64,000 nucleotides of DNA from Rhodocyclales bacterium (GCA_016215645.1 JACRIX010000053.1:16080-80079), one strand, 5' to 3'; positions 52,673-63,789 are shown, numbered from the stretch's first letter. Notes: generated by a model from the sequence alone, not told the origin. Numbers and translations are program-made.

Positions 52673-52891
52673 CTACTTGGCGCGGAACACGATACGGGCC
52701 TTGGAAAGGTCGTAGGGTGTCAGCTGCACGGTGACCTTGTCGCCAGGGAGAATGCGGATGTAATGCATCCGCATCTTCCCGGAGATATGGCCGAGTACCA
52801 CGTGCCCGTTTTCCAGCTTGATGCGGAACGTGGCGTTCGGGAGATTCTCCATGACCTCTCCCTGCATTTCAATGACATCTTCCTTGCCCAT
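52673..52891 (-). CDS. infA: Translation initiation factor IF-1
   Basis: The product has 72 residues and matches IF-1 end to end: [55 protein letters not shown]-1 occupies the A site of the 30S subunit during initiation. The ATG lies 3 bases after the secY stop with no well-spaced ribosome-binding site, so translation is probably coupled to secY. Confidence 0.98.
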   Translation of the reverse strand: MGKEDVIEMQGEVMENLPNATFRIKLENGHVVLGHISGKMRMHYIRILPGDKVTVQLTPYDLSKARIVFRAK

Positions 52892-52894
52892 CCT

Positions 52895-54223
52895 TCAACG
52901 GCCCGGGAATCCGGCTCCCTTGAAGTTGGCTTTCTTCAACAAGCTTTCATACTGGTGCGACATCACGTATGCCTGAACCTGCGACATGAAGTCCATGGTT
53001 ACCACGACGATGATCAGCAGGCTTGTGCCACCGAAGTAGAACGGCACATTCCACTTCAGGATCAGGAATTCCGGAATCAGGCAGACCAGAGTGATGTAAA
53101 TCGCGCCCACCAAGGTGAGCCGAGTCAGAATCTTGTCGATGTAGCGACTGGTCTGGTCACCAGGCCGAATTCCGGGAACGAAGGCGCCGCTCTTCTTCAG
53201 ATTGTCTGCCGTCTCCTTGGAATTGAACACGAGGGCGGTATAAAAAAAGCAAAAGAAGATGATCGCGACGGCGTAAAGAATGACATAGATCGGCTGACCC
53301 GGAGACAGGGTCGCCGCAATATCCTTCAACCATGTCATGCCGTCGCCCGAGCCAAACCAGCCAGCCGCAGTGGCGGGGAAAAGAATGATCGACGACGCGA
53401 AGATCGGCGGGATTACGCCGGACATATTCAACTTCAGCGGCAGATGCGAGCTCTGACCGCCATAAATCTTGTTGCCGACCTGGCGCTTGGCGTAATTCAC
53501 CAGGATCTTGCGCTGGCCCTTTTCAACAAAGACCACAAAGCCGGTGACCAGAACCACCAGAGCGCAAATGAACAAAGCGGAAATCGCGTGCATCGCACCG
53601 GTCCGCACCAATTCGAACAAACCACCCAAGGCGCTGGGGAGACCAGCGACAATGCCGGCGAAAATAATGATCGAGATCCCGTTGCCAAGTCCGCGCTCGG
53701 TAATCTGCTCGCCGACCCACATCAGGAACATGGTTCCAGTAAGCAGCGTCAACACCGTGACGAAACGAAACATGGGGCCAGGATCGAGTACCAGACCAGC
53801 CTGGGATTCAAGCGCAATCGCAATACCCAGACCTTGAAACAGCGCCAGCGCTACCGTGCCGTAACGGGTGTATTGGGTGATTTTGCGGCGGCCAGCCTCC
53901 CCCTCCTTCTTCAGTTGCTCAATCGATGGCACAGCAACGGCCATGAGCTGCATGATGATCGACGAGGAGATATAGGGCATGATGCCCAGGGCAAATAGCG
54001 TGAAGCGGGAAAGCGCACCGCCGGAGAACAGGTTAAAGACTCCGAGGATCCCGCCCTGCTGTCCCTGAAACAATTCGGCGAGTTTGACCGGATCAATGCC
54101 AGGGACGGGAATATGCGCACCGATTCGGTAAACAATGAGCGCGCCAAGCAGGAACCACAAGCGGCGCCAAAGGTCGCCGAACTTGCCGGTCTTCCCTATT
54201 GCTGCTGCTTGATTACTTGCCAC
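52895..54223 (-). CDS. secY: Protein translocase subunit SecY
   Basis: The product has 442 residues. Ten TM segments of SecY are visible, with [17 protein letters not shown], the plug region [26 protein letters not shown] and the cytosolic loop [24 protein letters not shown]. It is the channel core of the Sec translocon and pairs with SecE and SecA. It lies between rplO and infA as in most bacteria. The length is close to the E. coli form (443). Confidence 0.98.
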   Translation of the reverse strand: MASNQAAAIGKTGKFGDLWRRLWFLLGALIVYRIGAHIPVPGIDPVKLAELFQGQQGGILGVFNLFSGGALSRFTLFALGIMPYISSSIIMQLMAVAVPSIEQLKKEGEAGRRKITQYTRYGTVALALFQGLGIAIALESQAGLVLDPGPMFRFVTVLTLLTGTMFLMWVGEQITERGLGNGISIIIFAGIVAGLPSALGGLFELVRTGAMHAISALFICALVVLVTGFVVFVEKGQRKILVNYAKRQVGNKIYGGQSSHLPLKLNMSGVIPPIFASSIILFPATAAGWFGSGDGMTWLKDIAATLSPGQPIYVILYAVAIIFFCFFYTALVFNSKETADNLKKSGAFVPGIRPGDQTSRYIDKILTRLTLVGAIYITLVCLIPEFLILKWNVPFYFGGTSLLIIVVVTMDFMSQVQAYVMSHQYESLLKKANFKGAGFPGR

Positions 54224-54241
54224 CGCGTCGACCGTCCACTA

Positions 54242-54688
54242 TCAGGCTACAGCGATGTCCGCCACAGATCCGCCGGCCGCCTCAATCGCAGCACGCGCAC
54301 CCTTGGTGGCGCCAACACCCTTCAGCAGGATCTTGCGGCTGAGCTTACCCGACAAGATGACCTTGGCCGACAGTGCATCACCGGCAATCACACCAGCCTG
54401 CTTCAAAACCAAGAGATCGACCTCTTCTACAGGCAGCTTATCCAGTTCGGATAGACGCACCTCGACATTTCGGCTGGCCGTCAGCGAAACGAAACCACGC
54501 TTCGGCAAACGGCGCTGCAAAGGCATCTGACCACCTTCGAAACCGACTTTATGGAAGCCGCCAGCGCGCGACTTTTGGCCCTTGTGACCGCGGCCAGCCG
54601 TCTTGCCAAGGCCGCTGCCAATTCCGCGGCCAACACGCTTGGGAGCGTGTTTCGACCCGGCACTTGGCTTGAGGTTGTTGAGTTCCAT
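54242..54688 (-). CDS. rplO: 50S ribosomal protein L15
   Basis: The product has 148 residues from [22 protein letters not shown], chosen by family start. An ATG two codons earlier (54694) has a better-spaced AGGGG and could be used instead. The basic Gly-rich N-terminal region [15 protein letters not shown] and [27 protein letters not shown] are typical. L15 is a late-assembly 50S protein. It lies between rpmD and secY. Confidence 0.95.
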   Translation of the reverse strand: MELNNLKPSAGSKHAPKRVGRGIGSGLGKTAGRGHKGQKSRAGGFHKVGFEGGQMPLQRRLPKRGFVSLTASRNVEVRLSELDKLPVEEVDLLVLKQAGVIAGDALSAKVILSGKLSRKILLKGVGATKGARAAIEAAGGSVADIAVA

Positions 54689-54704
54689 ACCCATGTCTTT
54701 CCCC

Positions 54705-54887
54705 TTAGCCTTCGCTCTTGACGAGATAGGCAATCTTGCGAATCATGCCGCGCACGGCGGGCGTATCCTCAAGCATCGCCGAACTGTTGAGCTTCCTCAG
54801 GCCAAGTCCACGCGCTGTGGCACGATGATCCTGCTTGGTGCCGATCAGGCTTTTGACCAGCGTGACCTTGATTTTCTTGTCCGCCAT
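54705..54887 (-). CDS. rpmD: 50S ribosomal protein L30
   Basis: The product has 60 residues, with the L30 core [29 protein letters not shown] and [13 protein letters not shown]. It lies 3 bases after rpsE and just before rplO in the spc operon. The length is typical of the bacterial form. Confidence 0.97.
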   Translation of the reverse strand: MADKKIKVTLVKSLIGTKQDHRATARGLGLRKLNSSAMLEDTPAVRGMIRKIAYLVKSEG

Positions 54888-54890
54888 CTC

Positions 54891-55418
54891 TTACTCCAGA
54901 ATTTCCGCCACTGCCTTGCCGCGCTTGGCGGCAATCTCGGCCGGCGTGCTCATTGCGCGCAGGCCATGCAAGGTCGCGCGCACGACGTTGTACGGGTTAG
55001 TCGAGCCGATCGTCTTGGCAACCACATCGGTGACGCCCATGACTTCGAACACAGCACGCATCGGGCCACCGGCAATAACACCGGTACCGGGAGACGCCGG
55101 GGACATCAGAACCGTGGTGGCCCCGTGTTTGCCGGTTACCGAGTGATGCAATGTGCCATCCTTCAGATTGACCTTGGTCATTTTGCGACGGGCTTCTTCC
55201 ATGGCCTTCTGCACGGCGACCGGAACTTCGCGGGATTTCCCCTTGCCCATGCCGACACCACCATCGCCATCACCAACCACCGTCAGCGCAGCGAAGCCAA
55301 GAATTCGGCCTCCCTTGACAACCTTGGTAACGCGATTGATGGAGACCATCTTCTCGCGCATGCCGTCATCACGCTCTTCCTGAACCTGTTGCTGTTTCCT
55401 GCCTTGCGGTTTTGCCAT
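54891..55418 (-). CDS. rpsE: 30S ribosomal protein S5
   Basis: The product has 175 residues. The double-stranded RNA-binding part has [28 protein letters not shown] and the second part [31 protein letters not shown]5 helps decoding fidelity and helicase activity at the mRNA entry. An extra Gln/Arg-rich N-terminal stretch makes it slightly longer than the E. coli protein (167). Confidence 0.98.
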   Translation of the reverse strand: MAKPQGRKQQQVQEERDDGMREKMVSINRVTKVVKGGRILGFAALTVVGDGDGGVGMGKGKSREVPVAVQKAMEEARRKMTKVNLKDGTLHHSVTGKHGATTVLMSPASPGTGVIAGGPMRAVFEVMGVTDVVAKTIGSTNPYNVVRATLHGLRAMSTPAEIAAKRGKAVAEILE

Positions 55419-55432
55419 GTCGTCGGCCTCGC

Positions 55433-55786
55433 TCAGAACTTGAGACCGCCCTCACGGGCGGCTTCAGCCAGCGCCTTGACGCGGCCGTGATAGTGAAAAC
55501 CGGAACGATCGAAAGCAACCTCCTCGATGCCGGCCGCCTTGGCCCGCTCGGCGATCAACTTGCCAATCGTTTTGGCGGCATTTACGTTGCCACCGTTCGC
55601 AACCTCTCCGCGAATGGCGGGCTCCATCGTGGAAGCCGACGCGAGCACGCGCGTACCGCAACCAGTGAAAATCTGGGCGGAGATGTGCAGGTTGCTACGA
55701 TGCACCGAGAGGCGCACAACCTTGAGCTCCGCAATCTTGGCGCGGGTTTTACGCGCCCTGCGTAGACGAGCCTGTTTCTTTTCCAT
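55433..55786 (-). CDS. rplR: 50S ribosomal protein L18
   Basis: The product has 117 residues. [18 protein letters not shown] and [26 protein letters not shown] match L18, the 5S rRNA-binding protein. The Lys/Arg-rich start and length equal the E. coli form. It is between rplF and rpsE in the spc operon. Confidence 0.98.
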   Translation of the reverse strand: MEKKQARLRRARKTRAKIAELKVVRLSVHRSNLHISAQIFTGCGTRVLASASTMEPAIRGEVANGGNVNAAKTIGKLIAERAKAAGIEEVAFDRSGFHYHGRVKALAEAAREGGLKF

Positions 55787-55801
55787 GTTTCAGCGCCTCG
55801 A

Positions 55802-56335
55802 TTATTTCTTCTTGGTTTCCTTGATGACCACAACCTCATCGGAGTAGCGGACGCCCTTGCCCTTATAGGGCTCCGGCGAACGGTACGCACGAATTTCGGC
55901 GGCCACCTGCCCGACCACTTGCTTGTCGATCCCCTTGATCAGAATCTCGGTCTGGGTGGGCGTCTCGACCTTGATGCCGCTCGGCATATCATGGACCACG
56001 GGGTGAGAAAAACCCAAGGTCAGGTTCAGCTTTGCGCCCTGCGCCTGCGCGCGATAACCCACCCCAACCAGCGTCAGCTTCTTCTCGAAGCCCTTGGTGA
56101 CGCCGATCACCATGTTGTTCAGCAACGCACGCATGGTGCCGGACATGGCACCGGCGTCAACCCCGCCTTCGACAGCGCGACATAGAAGCATCTCCCCATC
56201 CTTCTCGATCTTTACCGAGGGAAGCATGGACTGCCTCAACGTGCCCAGAGGACCTTTCACTGACACTTCGGAATCCGAAAGCATTACTTCTACGCCTTTC
56301 GGAACCTCAACCGGATACTTTGCAATACGTGACAT
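55802..56335 (-). CDS. rplF: 50S ribosomal protein L6
   Basis: The product has 177 residues. It starts [19 protein letters not shown] and contains the conserved [25 protein letters not shown] end. Two similar L6 domains are present. L6 lies near the sarcin-ricin loop region of the 50S subunit. It is between rpsH and rplR. Confidence 0.98.
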   Translation of the reverse strand: MSRIAKYPVEVPKGVEVMLSDSEVSVKGPLGTLRQSMLPSVKIEKDGEMLLCRAVEGGVDAGAMSGTMRALLNNMVIGVTKGFEKKLTLVGVGYRAQAQGAKLNLTLGFSHPVVHDMPSGIKVETPTQTEILIKGIDKQVVGQVAAEIRAYRSPEPYKGKGVRYSDEVVVIKETKKK

Positions 56336-56346
56336 GAGGTGGCTCC

Positions 56347-56742
56347 TTAGGCGACGATGCAGAGAACTTCGCCGCCCATGTTGCCAGCCCGCGCACGGCG
56401 ATCCGTCATCACACCCTTGGGCGTCGAGACGATGGCAACACCCAGGCCGTTCATGACTCGCGGCAGGTCGTCCTTGCCTTTGTATACACGAAGGCCTGGT
56501 TTCGAAATACGCTCGATGCGCTCGATCACCGGACGGCCTGCGTAATACTTCAGTGCGACATCAAGTTCGGGCTTGGCACCATTCTCGCGAATGGCAAAAT
56601 CGTCGATATAACCTTCGTCCTTGAGAACTTTGGCAATCGCCACCTTCAGCTTGGAGGAAGGCATCGACACGGAAAGTTTTTCCGCCATCTGCGCGTTGCG
56701 GATGCGGGTCAACATGTCGGCAACCGGATCAGTCATGCTCAT
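56347..56742 (-). CDS. rpsH: 30S ribosomal protein S8
   Basis: The product has 131 residues: [22 protein letters not shown] and the C-terminal [32 protein letters not shown]8 is a central 16S rRNA-binding protein. In E. coli it represses its own spc operon through an mRNA site. That site was not checked here. It is between rpsN and rplF. Confidence 0.98.
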   Translation of the reverse strand: MSMTDPVADMLTRIRNAQMAEKLSVSMPSSKLKVAIAKVLKDEGYIDDFAIRENGAKPELDVALKYYAGRPVIERIERISKPGLRVYKGKDDLPRVMNGLGVAIVSTPKGVMTDRRARAGNMGGEVLCIVA

Positions 56743-56752
56743 ATCGGTCTCC

Positions 56753-57058
56753 TTACCAGCTGGCCTTGGTCATGCCCGGCACTTCACCGCGCATCGCAAT
56801 ATCGCGCAGCTTGTTGCGGCACAGGCCGAACTTGCTGAATACGCCACGCGGGCGACCGGTCAGCGCGCAACGATTGCGTTGGCGCGAGGGGCTCGCATTG
56901 CGTGGAAGCTGCTGGAGCTTGAGGCGCGCATCCATGCGCTGCTCGTCCGACAGATTGACATTGTTGATTACAGCGAAAAGTTCGGTGCGCTTGGCGGCAT
57001 ATTTCGCCACTGTCTTGGCGCGCTTTTCTTCGCGGTTGATGAGTGCTAGTTTCGCCAT
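56753..57058 (-). CDS. rpsN: 30S ribosomal protein S14 (zinc-free type)
   Basis: The product has 101 residues, the long form without a zinc ribbon: [26 protein letters not shown]. It lies between rplE and rpsH as in E. coli. Only isolated cysteines remain, so it does not depend on zinc. Confidence 0.98.
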   Translation of the reverse strand: MAKLALINREEKRAKTVAKYAAKRTELFAVINNVNLSDEQRMDARLKLQQLPRNASPSRQRNRCALTGRPRGVFSKFGLCRNKLRDIAMRGEVPGMTKASW

Positions 57059-57065
57059 ATTTCCC

Positions 57066-57605
57066 TCAGCTCTTGAAGGGGAACTTGAATGCGGCGAGAA
57101 GCGCCTTCGCTTCGCCGTCGTTCTTCGCGGTGGTGGTAATGCTGATGTTCATACCACGCAACGCATCGATCTTGTCGTATTCGATCTCAGGGAAAATGAT
57201 CTGCTCCTTGACACCGACGTTGTAATTGCCGCGACCATCGAAACCCTTGCCCGAGATACCACGGAAGTCACGAATACGCGGCATGGCAATGGTCACCAGA
57301 CGATCGAGAAATTCGTACATCTGGTTTCCGCGCAACGTGACCATGCAGCCTATCGGATAACCCTCGCGGATCTTGAATCCGGCAATCGCCTTACGCGCCT
57401 TGGTGACGACGGGCTTCTGGCCAGCAATCTTGGTCATGTCGGCAACGGCATGATCAAGAATCTTCTTGTCGCCCACCGCTTCACCGACACCCATGTTCAA
57501 GGTAATCTTGGTGATGCGGGGCACCTCCATCACGGATTTGTAGCCGAATTTTCCTAGCAATTCGGGAACAACGGTATTTTTGTAGTATTCCTGCAATCGC
57601 GCCAT
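57066..57605 (-). CDS. rplE: 50S ribosomal protein L5
   Basis: The product has 179 residues, equal to the E. coli form. It has [18 protein letters not shown], the [19 protein letters not shown] loop and [19 protein letters not shown]5 binds 5S rRNA and contacts P-site tRNA. It is between rplX and rpsN. Confidence 0.98.
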   Translation of the reverse strand: MARLQEYYKNTVVPELLGKFGYKSVMEVPRITKITLNMGVGEAVGDKKILDHAVADMTKIAGQKPVVTKARKAIAGFKIREGYPIGCMVTLRGNQMYEFLDRLVTIAMPRIRDFRGISGKGFDGRGNYNVGVKEQIIFPEIEYDKIDALRGMNISITTTAKNDGEAKALLAAFKFPFKS

Positions 57606-57614
57606 GACTGGTCC

Positions 57615-57932
57615 TTACGCGTCAACGACTTCGCCGTTCGATTTGAACACCCGAACCTTGCGGCCGTCGTCGAGCAACTTGAAGCCGACACGATCCGCCT
57701 TCTGGGTGGCCGGATTGAACAGCGCCACGTTGGAAATATTGATCGGCATTTCCTTTTCGACAATGCCGCCCTGATTACCCTTCATGGGATTGGGTTTGGT
57801 GTGCTTCTTGACGCGGTTAATACCTTCCACGATCAGACTGTCAGCACTGACCGCGGTTAGCACGACACCCCGCTTGCCCTTATCCTTGCCCGTGGTAACA
57901 ACCACGTCATCACCCTTGCGAATCTTGTTCAT
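57615..57932 (-). CDS. rplX: 50S ribosomal protein L24
   Basis: The product has 105 residues. The KOW segment [31 protein letters not shown] and [18 protein letters not shown] match L24, an early 50S assembly protein. It is between rplN and rplE. Confidence 0.98.
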   Translation of the reverse strand: MNKIRKGDDVVVTTGKDKGKRGVVLTAVSADSLIVEGINRVKKHTKPNPMKGNQGGIVEKEMPINISNVALFNPATQKADRVGFKLLDDGRKVRVFKSNGEVVDA

Positions 57933-57954
57933 GATCGATTCCTCGATTGCTGGT

Positions 57955-58323
57955 TCAAAGAACCTCGGGGGCGAGCGAGACGATCTTCATGAATCGCTCG
58001 GTACGCAGTTCGCGCGTCACCGGCCCGAAAATTCGGGTTCCGATCGGCTCGAGTTTGTTATTCAGGAGCACTGCGGCATTGCCATCAAACTTGATCAGGG
58101 AGCCATCGGGTCGGCGGACGCCCTTGGCGGTGCGAACCACCACGGCGCTATAGACCTCACCCTTCTTGACCCGGCCTCGCGGTGCCGCATCCTTAATGCT
58201 GACCTTTATGACGTCGCCGATCCCGGCGTAACGACGCTTGGAGCCGCCGAGCACCTTGATGCACATGACCGAACGGGCGCCAGTATTGTCGGCGACGTCC
58301 AACAGGGACTGCATTTGAATCAT
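57955..58323 (-). CDS. rplN: 50S ribosomal protein L14
   Basis: The product has 122 residues: [27 protein letters not shown] and [28 protein letters not shown]. It is the first gene of the spc operon. A clear promoter lies upstream in a gap of 164 bases after rpsQ, the largest gap within the ribosomal cluster. Confidence 0.98.
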   Translation of the reverse strand: MIQMQSLLDVADNTGARSVMCIKVLGGSKRRYAGIGDVIKVSIKDAAPRGRVKKGEVYSAVVVRTAKGVRRPDGSLIKFDGNAAVLLNNKLEPIGTRIFGPVTRELRTERFMKIVSLAPEVL

Positions 58324-58433
58324 TTTTTCATCTCCAACTTAATTCGCAACGGCAAACCATTGCGATCAGTCTTGGAGCCCGCTAGGGGCCGGATCATCGG
58401 AAAGCGAACTTACCGATGGAGCAAAGAGGCGGG

Positions 58434-58461
58434 ATTCTATCCTACGCCTCGGTATTGTCAA
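58434..58461 (-). promoter_or_regulatory. spc operon promoter
   Basis: On the minus strand TTGACA and TAGAAT are separated by 16 bp, about 105 bases before the rplN start. It gives the spc group its own promoter in addition to read-through from S10. The leader region (58324-58430) shows no obvious hairpin. Confidence 0.8.
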
Positions 58462-58487
58462 CTACTTATTGCGACCGATGTATCCGA

Positions 58488-58760
58488 TCAAACGACGCGG
58501 GCTTTTTCCACCACCTTGGCGACTCGCCAGGCCTTGGTTTTTGAAATCGGCGCACATTCCTCTATTTGTACCAAGTCGCCGGACACGGCTTCAAGACCCT
58601 CGACGTGTGCGTGGTATTTCTTGGATCGCGTCATGATCTTGCCGATCACGGGATGCTTCACCTTGCGCTCAACGAGTACGGTTACCGTTTTCTGCATTTT
58701 GTCCGATACAACACGCCCTTGCAGGGTCCGTCGCACGGTCTGGGTGCTTGCCTCAGTCAT
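58488..58760 (-). CDS. rpsQ: 30S ribosomal protein S17
   Basis: The product has 90 residues. [31 protein letters not shown] and [27 protein letters not shown] match S17. It is the last gene of the S10 group and overlaps rpmC by 4 bases (ATGA). Confidence 0.97.
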   Translation of the reverse strand: MTEASTQTVRRTLQGRVVSDKMQKTVTVLVERKVKHPVIGKIMTRSKKYHAHVEGLEAVSGDLVQIEECAPISKTKAWRVAKVVEKARVV

Positions 58761-58951
58761 TTCGCCACCGCCTTCTCACGCTGTATGGTCTTGATGCGTG
58801 CGATGTCCTTGCGCACCTTCCCAAGCTGACTCGTATTGGTCAATTGCTGCGTTGCAACTTGCATGCGGAGACCGAACTGAGCCTTGCGCAAGTCCAGCAA
58901 TTCCTTTTGCAGATCGTCTGCATTCTTTGTTCTCAACTCGTTTGCCTTCAT
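58757..58951 (-). CDS. rpmC: 50S ribosomal protein L29
   Basis: The product has 64 residues: [31 protein letters not shown] and the KDIARIKTI helix. L29 is a two-helix protein at the exit tunnel. It overlaps rpsQ and follows rplP by 3 bases. Confidence 0.97.
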   Translation of the reverse strand: MKANELRTKNADDLQKELLDLRKAQFGLRMQVATQQLTNTSQLGKVRKDIARIKTIQREKAVAK

Positions 58952-58954
58952 GTC

Positions 58955-59368
58955 TTACCCCAAGTGACGAATGACGAAGGTGGTTTCGAGCGGGAGTTTG
59001 GCTGCGGCCAGGCGGAAAGCCTCGCGCGCCAGCGTCTCGTCGACGCCATCCATTTCGTACAACACCTTGCCCGGCTGTATTTCGGCAACCCAGTATTCCG
59101 GAGAGCCCTTGCCGTTACCCATGCGAACCTCCAGCGGCTTCTTGGAAATCGGCTTGTCGGGGAAAATGCGAATCCAGATGCGGCCGCCGCGCTTGATATG
59201 ACGGGTCATGGCGCGACGCGCGGCCTCGATCTGGCGAGCGGTAAGGCGGCCACGGCCGATGGCCTTGAGGCCATATTCGCCGAAGCTGACCTTGGCGCCA
59301 CGAGTAGCGAGGCCGGTATTGCGACCCTTTTGTTCTTTCCTGTACTTTCTGCGAGCAGGTTGCAGCAT
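58955..59368 (-). CDS. rplP: 50S ribosomal protein L16
   Basis: The product has 137 residues: [62 protein letters not shown] and the [24 protein letters not shown] loop. L16 lies near the A site. It is between rpsC and rpmC. Confidence 0.98.
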   Translation of the reverse strand: MLQPARRKYRKEQKGRNTGLATRGAKVSFGEYGLKAIGRGRLTARQIEAARRAMTRHIKRGGRIWIRIFPDKPISKKPLEVRMGNGKGSPEYWVAEIQPGKVLYEMDGVDETLAREAFRLAAAKLPLETTFVIRHLG

Positions 59369-59371
59369 GGC

Positions 59372-60250
59372 TTACTCCTTGACCTCTTTCGCCGCGCCGC
59401 CAGCGGCATCAATCTTGGCCGGCGCTTTGCGTACGCGCTTGACGGGCGCCTTGGGCGCCACAACAGCACCTTCAGGCTTGGCATCCTCGGCCTTCTTTGC
59501 CGGGCTACGGCGGGCCGGCGTGGCGTCGCCTTCACCTTCAGGTCTGGACCTGACGGGGCCACGACGCGGCTTACGCTGATCGTCAGTCGCGGCTTCCGGC
59601 GCTGCTTGCAACGCGTCCGTGCGGGACAGCATCTCGCCGCGGAATACCCAAACCTTGATGCCGATGATCCCGTAGGTTGTCTTCGCCTCTGAGGTGCCAT
59701 AATCGATGTCGGCACGGAGGGTATGCAGCGGCACACGGCCTTCGCGATACCACTCGCGGCGTGCGATTTCAGCACCGTTCAGACGTCCTGAACTCATGAT
59801 CTTGATGCCCTGGGCACCAAGGCGCATCGCATTCTGCATCGCACGTTTCATCGCACGGCGGAACATGATGCGTTTCTCGAGCTGCTGCGCAATAGAATCA
59901 GCAATCAGCTGTGCGTCGATCTCGGGCTTGCGGATTTCCTCGATATTGACATGCACCGGCACGCCCATCTTGCGCTGGAGTTCCGCCTTCAGATGTTCGA
60001 TGTCCTCGCCCTTCTTGCCGATGACGACGCCGGGGCGTGCGCTGTAAACGGTGACACGAGCATTTTTCGCTGGGCGCTCGATGACGACGCGGCCAACGGA
60101 AGCATGCGCGAGCTTCTTCTTCAGATAGTCGCGAACCTCAATGTCTTCCTTGAGCATTTGCGGAAACGCCTTGCTGTTGGCGTACCAGCGGGAAGTCCAG
60201 TTGCGCGTGACCGAAAGACGGAAACCGGTCGGATGAATCTTTTGTCCCAT
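59372..60250 (-). CDS. rpsC: 30S ribosomal protein S3 with long C-terminal tail
   Basis: The product has 292 residues, against 233 in E. coli. The core is regular: [18 protein letters not shown], the KH-domain [14 protein letters not shown] and the C-terminal S3 domain up to about residue 212 ([16 protein letters not shown]). The last 80 residues are a basic/Ala/Pro-rich tail ([22 protein letters not shown]), not part of the standard fold. Tails of variable length occur in Burkholderia-type S3 proteins. This one is long. It is between rplV and rplP. Confidence 0.97.
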   Translation of the reverse strand: MGQKIHPTGFRLSVTRNWTSRWYANSKAFPQMLKEDIEVRDYLKKKLAHASVGRVVIERPAKNARVTVYSARPGVVIGKKGEDIEHLKAELQRKMGVPVHVNIEEIRKPEIDAQLIADSIAQQLEKRIMFRRAMKRAMQNAMRLGAQGIKIMSSGRLNGAEIARREWYREGRVPLHTLRADIDYGTSEAKTTYGIIGIKVWVFRGEMLSRTDALQAAPEAATDDQRKPRRGPVRSRPEGEGDATPARRSPAKKAEDAKPEGAVVAPKAPVKRVRKAPAKIDAAGGAAKEVKE

Positions 60251-60259
60251 GTGTTCCCC

Positions 60260-60592
60260 TTATGCTCCGACGGTCACGTAGATATGGCAGGTAGGCTTGA
60301 GGATGCGATTGCCGCGTCCCTTGGCTCGTGCGGTGAACCGCTTCAGAACGGTTCCCTTCTCGACATAGATGCGGGTGACCTTGAGGGCGTCAATATCCGC
60401 GCCGTCGTTGTGTTCCGCATTGGCGATGGCCGACTCAAGCACCTTCTTAATGATGCCGGCCCCCTTCTTGGGCGAGTAGGTCAGGATGCTAAGCGCCTGA
60501 TCGACCGGCTTGCCACGAACGAGGTCAGCCACCAGACGGCCCTTTTGAGCCGACAGGCGCACGCCGCGCAGGTTTGCATTGGTTTCCATCAT
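60260..60592 (-). CDS. rplV: 50S ribosomal protein L22
   Basis: The product has 110 residues: [28 protein letters not shown] and the beta-hairpin [27 protein letters not shown] that lines the exit tunnel. Two in-frame methionines open the protein, and the second may be the start. It is between rpsS and rpsC. Confidence 0.98.
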   Translation of the reverse strand: MMETNANLRGVRLSAQKGRLVADLVRGKPVDQALSILTYSPKKGAGIIKKVLESAIANAEHNDGADIDALKVTRIYVEKGTVLKRFTARAKGRGNRILKPTCHIYVTVGA

Positions 60593-60598
60593 CGCTCC

Positions 60599-60880
60599 TT
60601 ACTTCTTCGCCGCGGCTTTCTTGCCGCCGGTGTGTCCCTTGAAGGTCCGCGTCAGCGCGAACTCGCCAAGCTTGTGACCCACCATGTTTTCCGATACGTA
60701 GACCGGGATATGTTGCTTGCCGTTATGCACGGCGATGGTGAGGCCGACGAAGTCAGGCAATATCGTCGAACGGCGCGACCAAGTCTTGATTGGACGCTTG
60801 TCGTTTGAGGCACGTGCCACATCCACGCGCTTGAGCAGGTGGGCGTCGATGAACGGGCCCTTTTTGATTGAACGTGCCAT
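60599..60880 (-). CDS. rpsS: 30S ribosomal protein S19
   Basis: The product has 93 residues: [66 protein letters not shown]19 lies in the 30S head near S13. It is between rplB and rplV. Confidence 0.98.
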   Translation of the reverse strand: MARSIKKGPFIDAHLLKRVDVARASNDKRPIKTWSRRSTILPDFVGLTIAVHNGKQHIPVYVSENMVGHKLGEFALTRTFKGHTGGKKAAAKK

Positions 60881-60883
60881 GGA

Positions 60884-61717
60884 TTACCTCTTACCCTTCG
60901 GCCTGCGCTGGACGATCATCACGTCCGTACGCTTGTTGTTACGAGTACGATACCCCTTGGTCGGCTGACCCCACGGACTGACGGGCACGCGCCCCTCGCC
61001 GGTACGGCCTTCACCACCACCGTGCGGATGATCAACCGGGTTCATCGCTGTGCCGCGTACGGTCGGACGCACACCGCGCCAGCGCATGGCACCGGCCTTG
61101 CCGATCTTGCGCAGGCTGTGCTCTTCGTTGCCGACTTCGCCGATGGTCGCACGGCATTCGACATGAATGCGGCGGATTTCGCCGGAACGCAGACGAACCT
61201 GAGCGTAGGCGCCTTCGCGAGCCAGCAACTGCACCGACGTTCCGGCGGAGCGGGCAATCTGCGCACCTTTGCCGGGCATCATTTCGACGCAGTGAATCGT
61301 GGTACCGACCGGAATATTGCGGATCGGCAGGGCATTGCCCGGCTTGATCGGGGCGTCGGAACCGCTGATCACGGTCTGGCCGACAACCATGCCCTTGGTG
61401 GCGATGATGTAACGACGCTCACCGTCCGCGTATAGAACCAGTGCAATGTTGGCCGAACGATTCGGGTCGTACTGAAGGTTTTCCACTTTGCCGGGGATGC
61501 CGTCCTTGTCGCGACGGAAGTCCACCACACGATAATGCTGTTTGTGGCCGCCGCCCATATGGCGGGTTGTGATGTGTCCATGGGTGTTGCGACCGGCAGT
61601 CTTCGACTTCTTTTCGATCAGACTATCGTGCGGACGACCCTTGTGCAGGTTCGGATTGACGACCTTGACGACACCGCGGCGTCCGGGCGAGGTCGGTTTA
61701 ACTTTTACCAGAGCCAT
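60884..61717 (-). CDS. rplB: 50S ribosomal protein L2
   Basis: The product has 277 residues. It has [26 protein letters not shown], the [19 protein letters not shown] region and the conserved [18 protein letters not shown] loop with the His needed for peptidyl transfer support. It is between rplW and rpsS. The length is close to the E. coli form (273). Confidence 0.98.
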   Translation of the reverse strand: MALVKVKPTSPGRRGVVKVVNPNLHKGRPHDSLIEKKSKTAGRNTHGHITTRHMGGGHKQHYRVVDFRRDKDGIPGKVENLQYDPNRSANIALVLYADGERRYIIATKGMVVGQTVISGSDAPIKPGNALPIRNIPVGTTIHCVEMMPGKGAQIARSAGTSVQLLAREGAYAQVRLRSGEIRRIHVECRATIGEVGNEEHSLRKIGKAGAMRWRGVRPTVRGTAMNPVDHPHGGGEGRTGEGRVPVSPWGQPTKGYRTRNNKRTDVMIVQRRPKGKR

Positions 61718-62032
61718 TTAGGCAGCCCCCCCTTCCGCGAAATTGATTTCCTGACCCGGCTTGAGGCAGACAAACGCCTTGCGGATATCGCTGCGCCGGC
61801 CAATGCTACGGCCGGAGCGCTTGACCTTGCCCTTAAGGTTGGCGATCTGTACCGACTCGACCTGAACCTTGAACAGCATTTCAACAGCCGCCTTTACTTC
61901 CGGCTTTGTAGCGTCGGGCGTAACAATGAACACCACCTGCTCGTTTTTGTCGGCGACATAGGTCGCCTTTTCCGAGATCTGGGGTGCGACTAGCACCTGA
62001 AGCAAGCGTTCGGGGTTGAAGTTCTTTTTCAT
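61718..62032 (-). CDS. rplW: 50S ribosomal protein L23
   Basis: The product has 104 residues: [28 protein letters not shown] and [33 protein letters not shown]23 docks trigger factor and SRP at the exit tunnel. It overlaps rplD by 4 bases (ATGA). Confidence 0.98.
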   Translation of the reverse strand: MKKNFNPERLLQVLVAPQISEKATYVADKNEQVVFIVTPDATKPEVKAAVEMLFKVQVESVQIANLKGKVKRSGRSIGRRSDIRKAFVCLKPGQEINFAEGGAA

Positions 62033-62649
62033 GCCAGCATCTCCTCGATCTTGGCCACGGCGCCCTTGGTGAATATCACCTTGGGAAAGCGAACCAGCGA
62101 GACCGGGTCGGCTTGTTGAGCCTCAAGCACCAGAACATTGGGTAGATTGCGGGAAGCCAGTGCAAGGTTGTCGTCTAGGCTATCGGTAACCAGCAGTACC
62201 GAATCCAGCCCCATGGCCTTGAGCTTTTGCGCGAACAGGCGGGTCTTCGGTGCCTCGATGGCAAAATTTTCGATCACCGCCAGACGGTCTTCCCGGGCGA
62301 GTTGCGACAGAATCGCAGCCACACCGGCGCGATACATTTTGCGATTGACCTTCTGGGTGAAGTTCTCTTCCGGCGAGTTCGGGAAAATACGGCCGCCTCC
62401 GCGCCAAAGCGGCGAAGACGTCATCCCGGCACGCGCACGACCCGTTCCCTTTTGACGGAAAGGCTTCTTGGTGCTGTGATGAACTTCTTCTCGGTCCTTC
62501 TGCTTGCGGTTGCCGGAGCGCGCATTGGCCTGATAGGCAACTACCACTTGATGGACGAGCGCTTCATTGAAGTCACGGCCAAACAGGGCGTCCGAGGCAG
62601 TCACGGTCGACGCTGCCTGTCCCTGATCGTTGATTACTTTGAGTTCCAT
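62029..62649 (-). CDS. rplD: 50S ribosomal protein L4
   Basis: The product has 206 residues from [12 protein letters not shown]. The track ORF extends 26 residues upstream into the rplC end. It has the loop [29 protein letters not shown] that reaches the tunnel and [20 protein letters not shown]. In E. coli L4 also represses the S10 operon. It lies between rplC and rplW. Confidence 0.98.
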   Translation of the reverse strand: MELKVINDQGQAASTVTASDALFGRDFNEALVHQVVVAYQANARSGNRKQKDREEVHHSTKKPFRQKGTGRARAGMTSSPLWRGGGRIFPNSPEENFTQKVNRKMYRAGVAAILSQLAREDRLAVIENFAIEAPKTRLFAQKLKAMGLDSVLLVTDSLDDNLALASRNLPNVLVLEAQQADPVSLVRFPKVIFTKGAVAKIEEMLA

Positions 62650-62662
62650 GTCATCCCCGCTC

Positions 62663-63304
62663 TTAGGAGGCCTTGACGGCCGGGGCGACAACGATGTCCC
62701 CACCCTTGGCGCCAGGTACGGCACCACGGATCATCAGCAACTGGCGCGCCTCATCAATGCGAACCACTTCGAGATTCTGCGTAGTGCTCGCGACGTCGCC
62801 AAGGTGACCGGCCATGCGCTTGCCGGGGAAAACGCGCCCGGGATCTTGCGCCATACCAATCGAGCCGGCAGAGTTGTGCGATACCGAGTTGCCGTGCGAA
62901 GCACGGTTCGACGAGAAATTATGGCGCACGATTGCACCAGCATAGCCTTTACCGATCGACGTCCCGCTGACATCGACTTTTTGGCCGACGCTGAAAATGC
63001 TTGCCGCGATCACATCGCCCGGCTTGAAGCCAGCGAGTTGATCGACACCGACGCGGAATTCCTTCAGAACTTCTCCGGCTTCAACACCGGCCTTGGCGAG
63101 ATGCCCCGCAGCAGCCTTGTTCACACGGCTGGCGCGGCGTTTGCCGAAGGTCACCTGTACAGCGGCGTAGCCGTCTGTTTCAGGTGTCTTGATTTGCGTG
63201 ACGCGATTGTTCGACACATCGACCACGGTTACCGGGATGGATGAACCATCCTCGGCAAACACGCGCGTCATGCCGACCTTGCGTCCAACAAGGCCCAGAC
63301 TCAT
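62663..63304 (-). CDS. rplC: 50S ribosomal protein L3
   Basis: The product has 213 residues: [20 protein letters not shown] and the long loop [30 protein letters not shown]. The glutamine methylated by PrmB in E. coli (second Gln of its QNQ) is kept here in MAQDPG. L3 nucleates 50S assembly. It follows rpsJ after 94 bases. Confidence 0.98.
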   Translation of the reverse strand: MSLGLVGRKVGMTRVFAEDGSSIPVTVVDVSNNRVTQIKTPETDGYAAVQVTFGKRRASRVNKAAAGHLAKAGVEAGEVLKEFRVGVDQLAGFKPGDVIAASIFSVGQKVDVSGTSIGKGYAGAIVRHNFSSNRASHGNSVSHNSAGSIGMAQDPGRVFPGKRMAGHLGDVASTTQNLEVVRIDEARQLLMIRGAVPGAKGGDIVVAPAVKAS

Positions 63305-63398
63305 TTTATTCTCCTAAACCCCGGCTACGATTGGCCAGGCTAAAGACTACAAACTACGAAAACCGACTTCGGCGCCCAAAAATTTGGCGCCACTTTCA
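63305..63398 (-). other. rpsJ-rplC intergenic region with hairpin
   Basis: This 94-bp gap is unusually long for the cluster. Near 63376-63396 it can form a hairpin with GGCGCC arms separated by an A/T-rich centre. It also has the short direct repeat ACTAC. No T-run or promoter is convincing. It could influence read-through or L4-type feedback, but that is speculative. Confidence 0.35.
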
Positions 63399-63710
63399 TT
63401 ACTGCAACTTGATTTCGACATCCACACCTGCCGGAAGGTCAAGCTTCATCAGCGCATCAACCGTCTTGTCGGTCGGATCGATGATGTCCATCAGGCGCAG
63501 GTGGGTACGAATTTCAAACTGGTCGCGCGAAGTCTTGTTGACGTGTGGCGAACGCAAAACGTCGAAGCGCTCAATCCGAGTCGGTAGCGGCACGGGACCA
63601 CGAACGACTGCGCCGGTGCGTTTGGCCGTATCAACAATCTCGAGGGCGGACTGATCGATAAGGCGATAGTCGAACGCCTTGAGGCGAATGCGGATTTTTT
63701 GACTTTGCAT
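63399..63710 (-). CDS. rpsJ: 30S ribosomal protein S10
   Basis: The product has 103 residues: [30 protein letters not shown] and [36 protein letters not shown]. This also functions as NusE in antitermination. It is the first S10-operon gene and follows tuf by about 80 bases. The length is normal. Confidence 0.98.
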   Translation of the reverse strand: MQSQKIRIRLKAFDYRLIDQSALEIVDTAKRTGAVVRGPVPLPTRIERFDVLRSPHVNKTSRDQFEIRTHLRLMDIIDPTDKTVDALMKLDLPAGVDVEIKLQ

Positions 63711-63743
63711 GGCAAATCCTTAAAGAGCGATATCGCAAATTGC

Positions 63744-63770
63744 GAAAGGGCGAGATTTTATCGCCCTTTT
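63744..63770. other. Hairpin between tuf and rpsJ
   Basis: A 9-bp perfect stem (AAAGGGCGA / TCGCCCTTT) has a 7-base loop, downstream of tuf and upstream of rpsJ. On the minus strand only three T follow directly, so it may be a weak terminator or attenuator rather than a full stop. Confidence 0.45.
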
Positions 63771-63789
63771 CGCCGCATTGCAATAGAAG

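Noticed and set aside
62663-63304. Loss of the PrmB methylation glutamine in L3
   Set aside because: Counting back from the C-terminus, the methylated residue is the second Gln of the E. coli QNQ, and it is kept here (MAQDPG).
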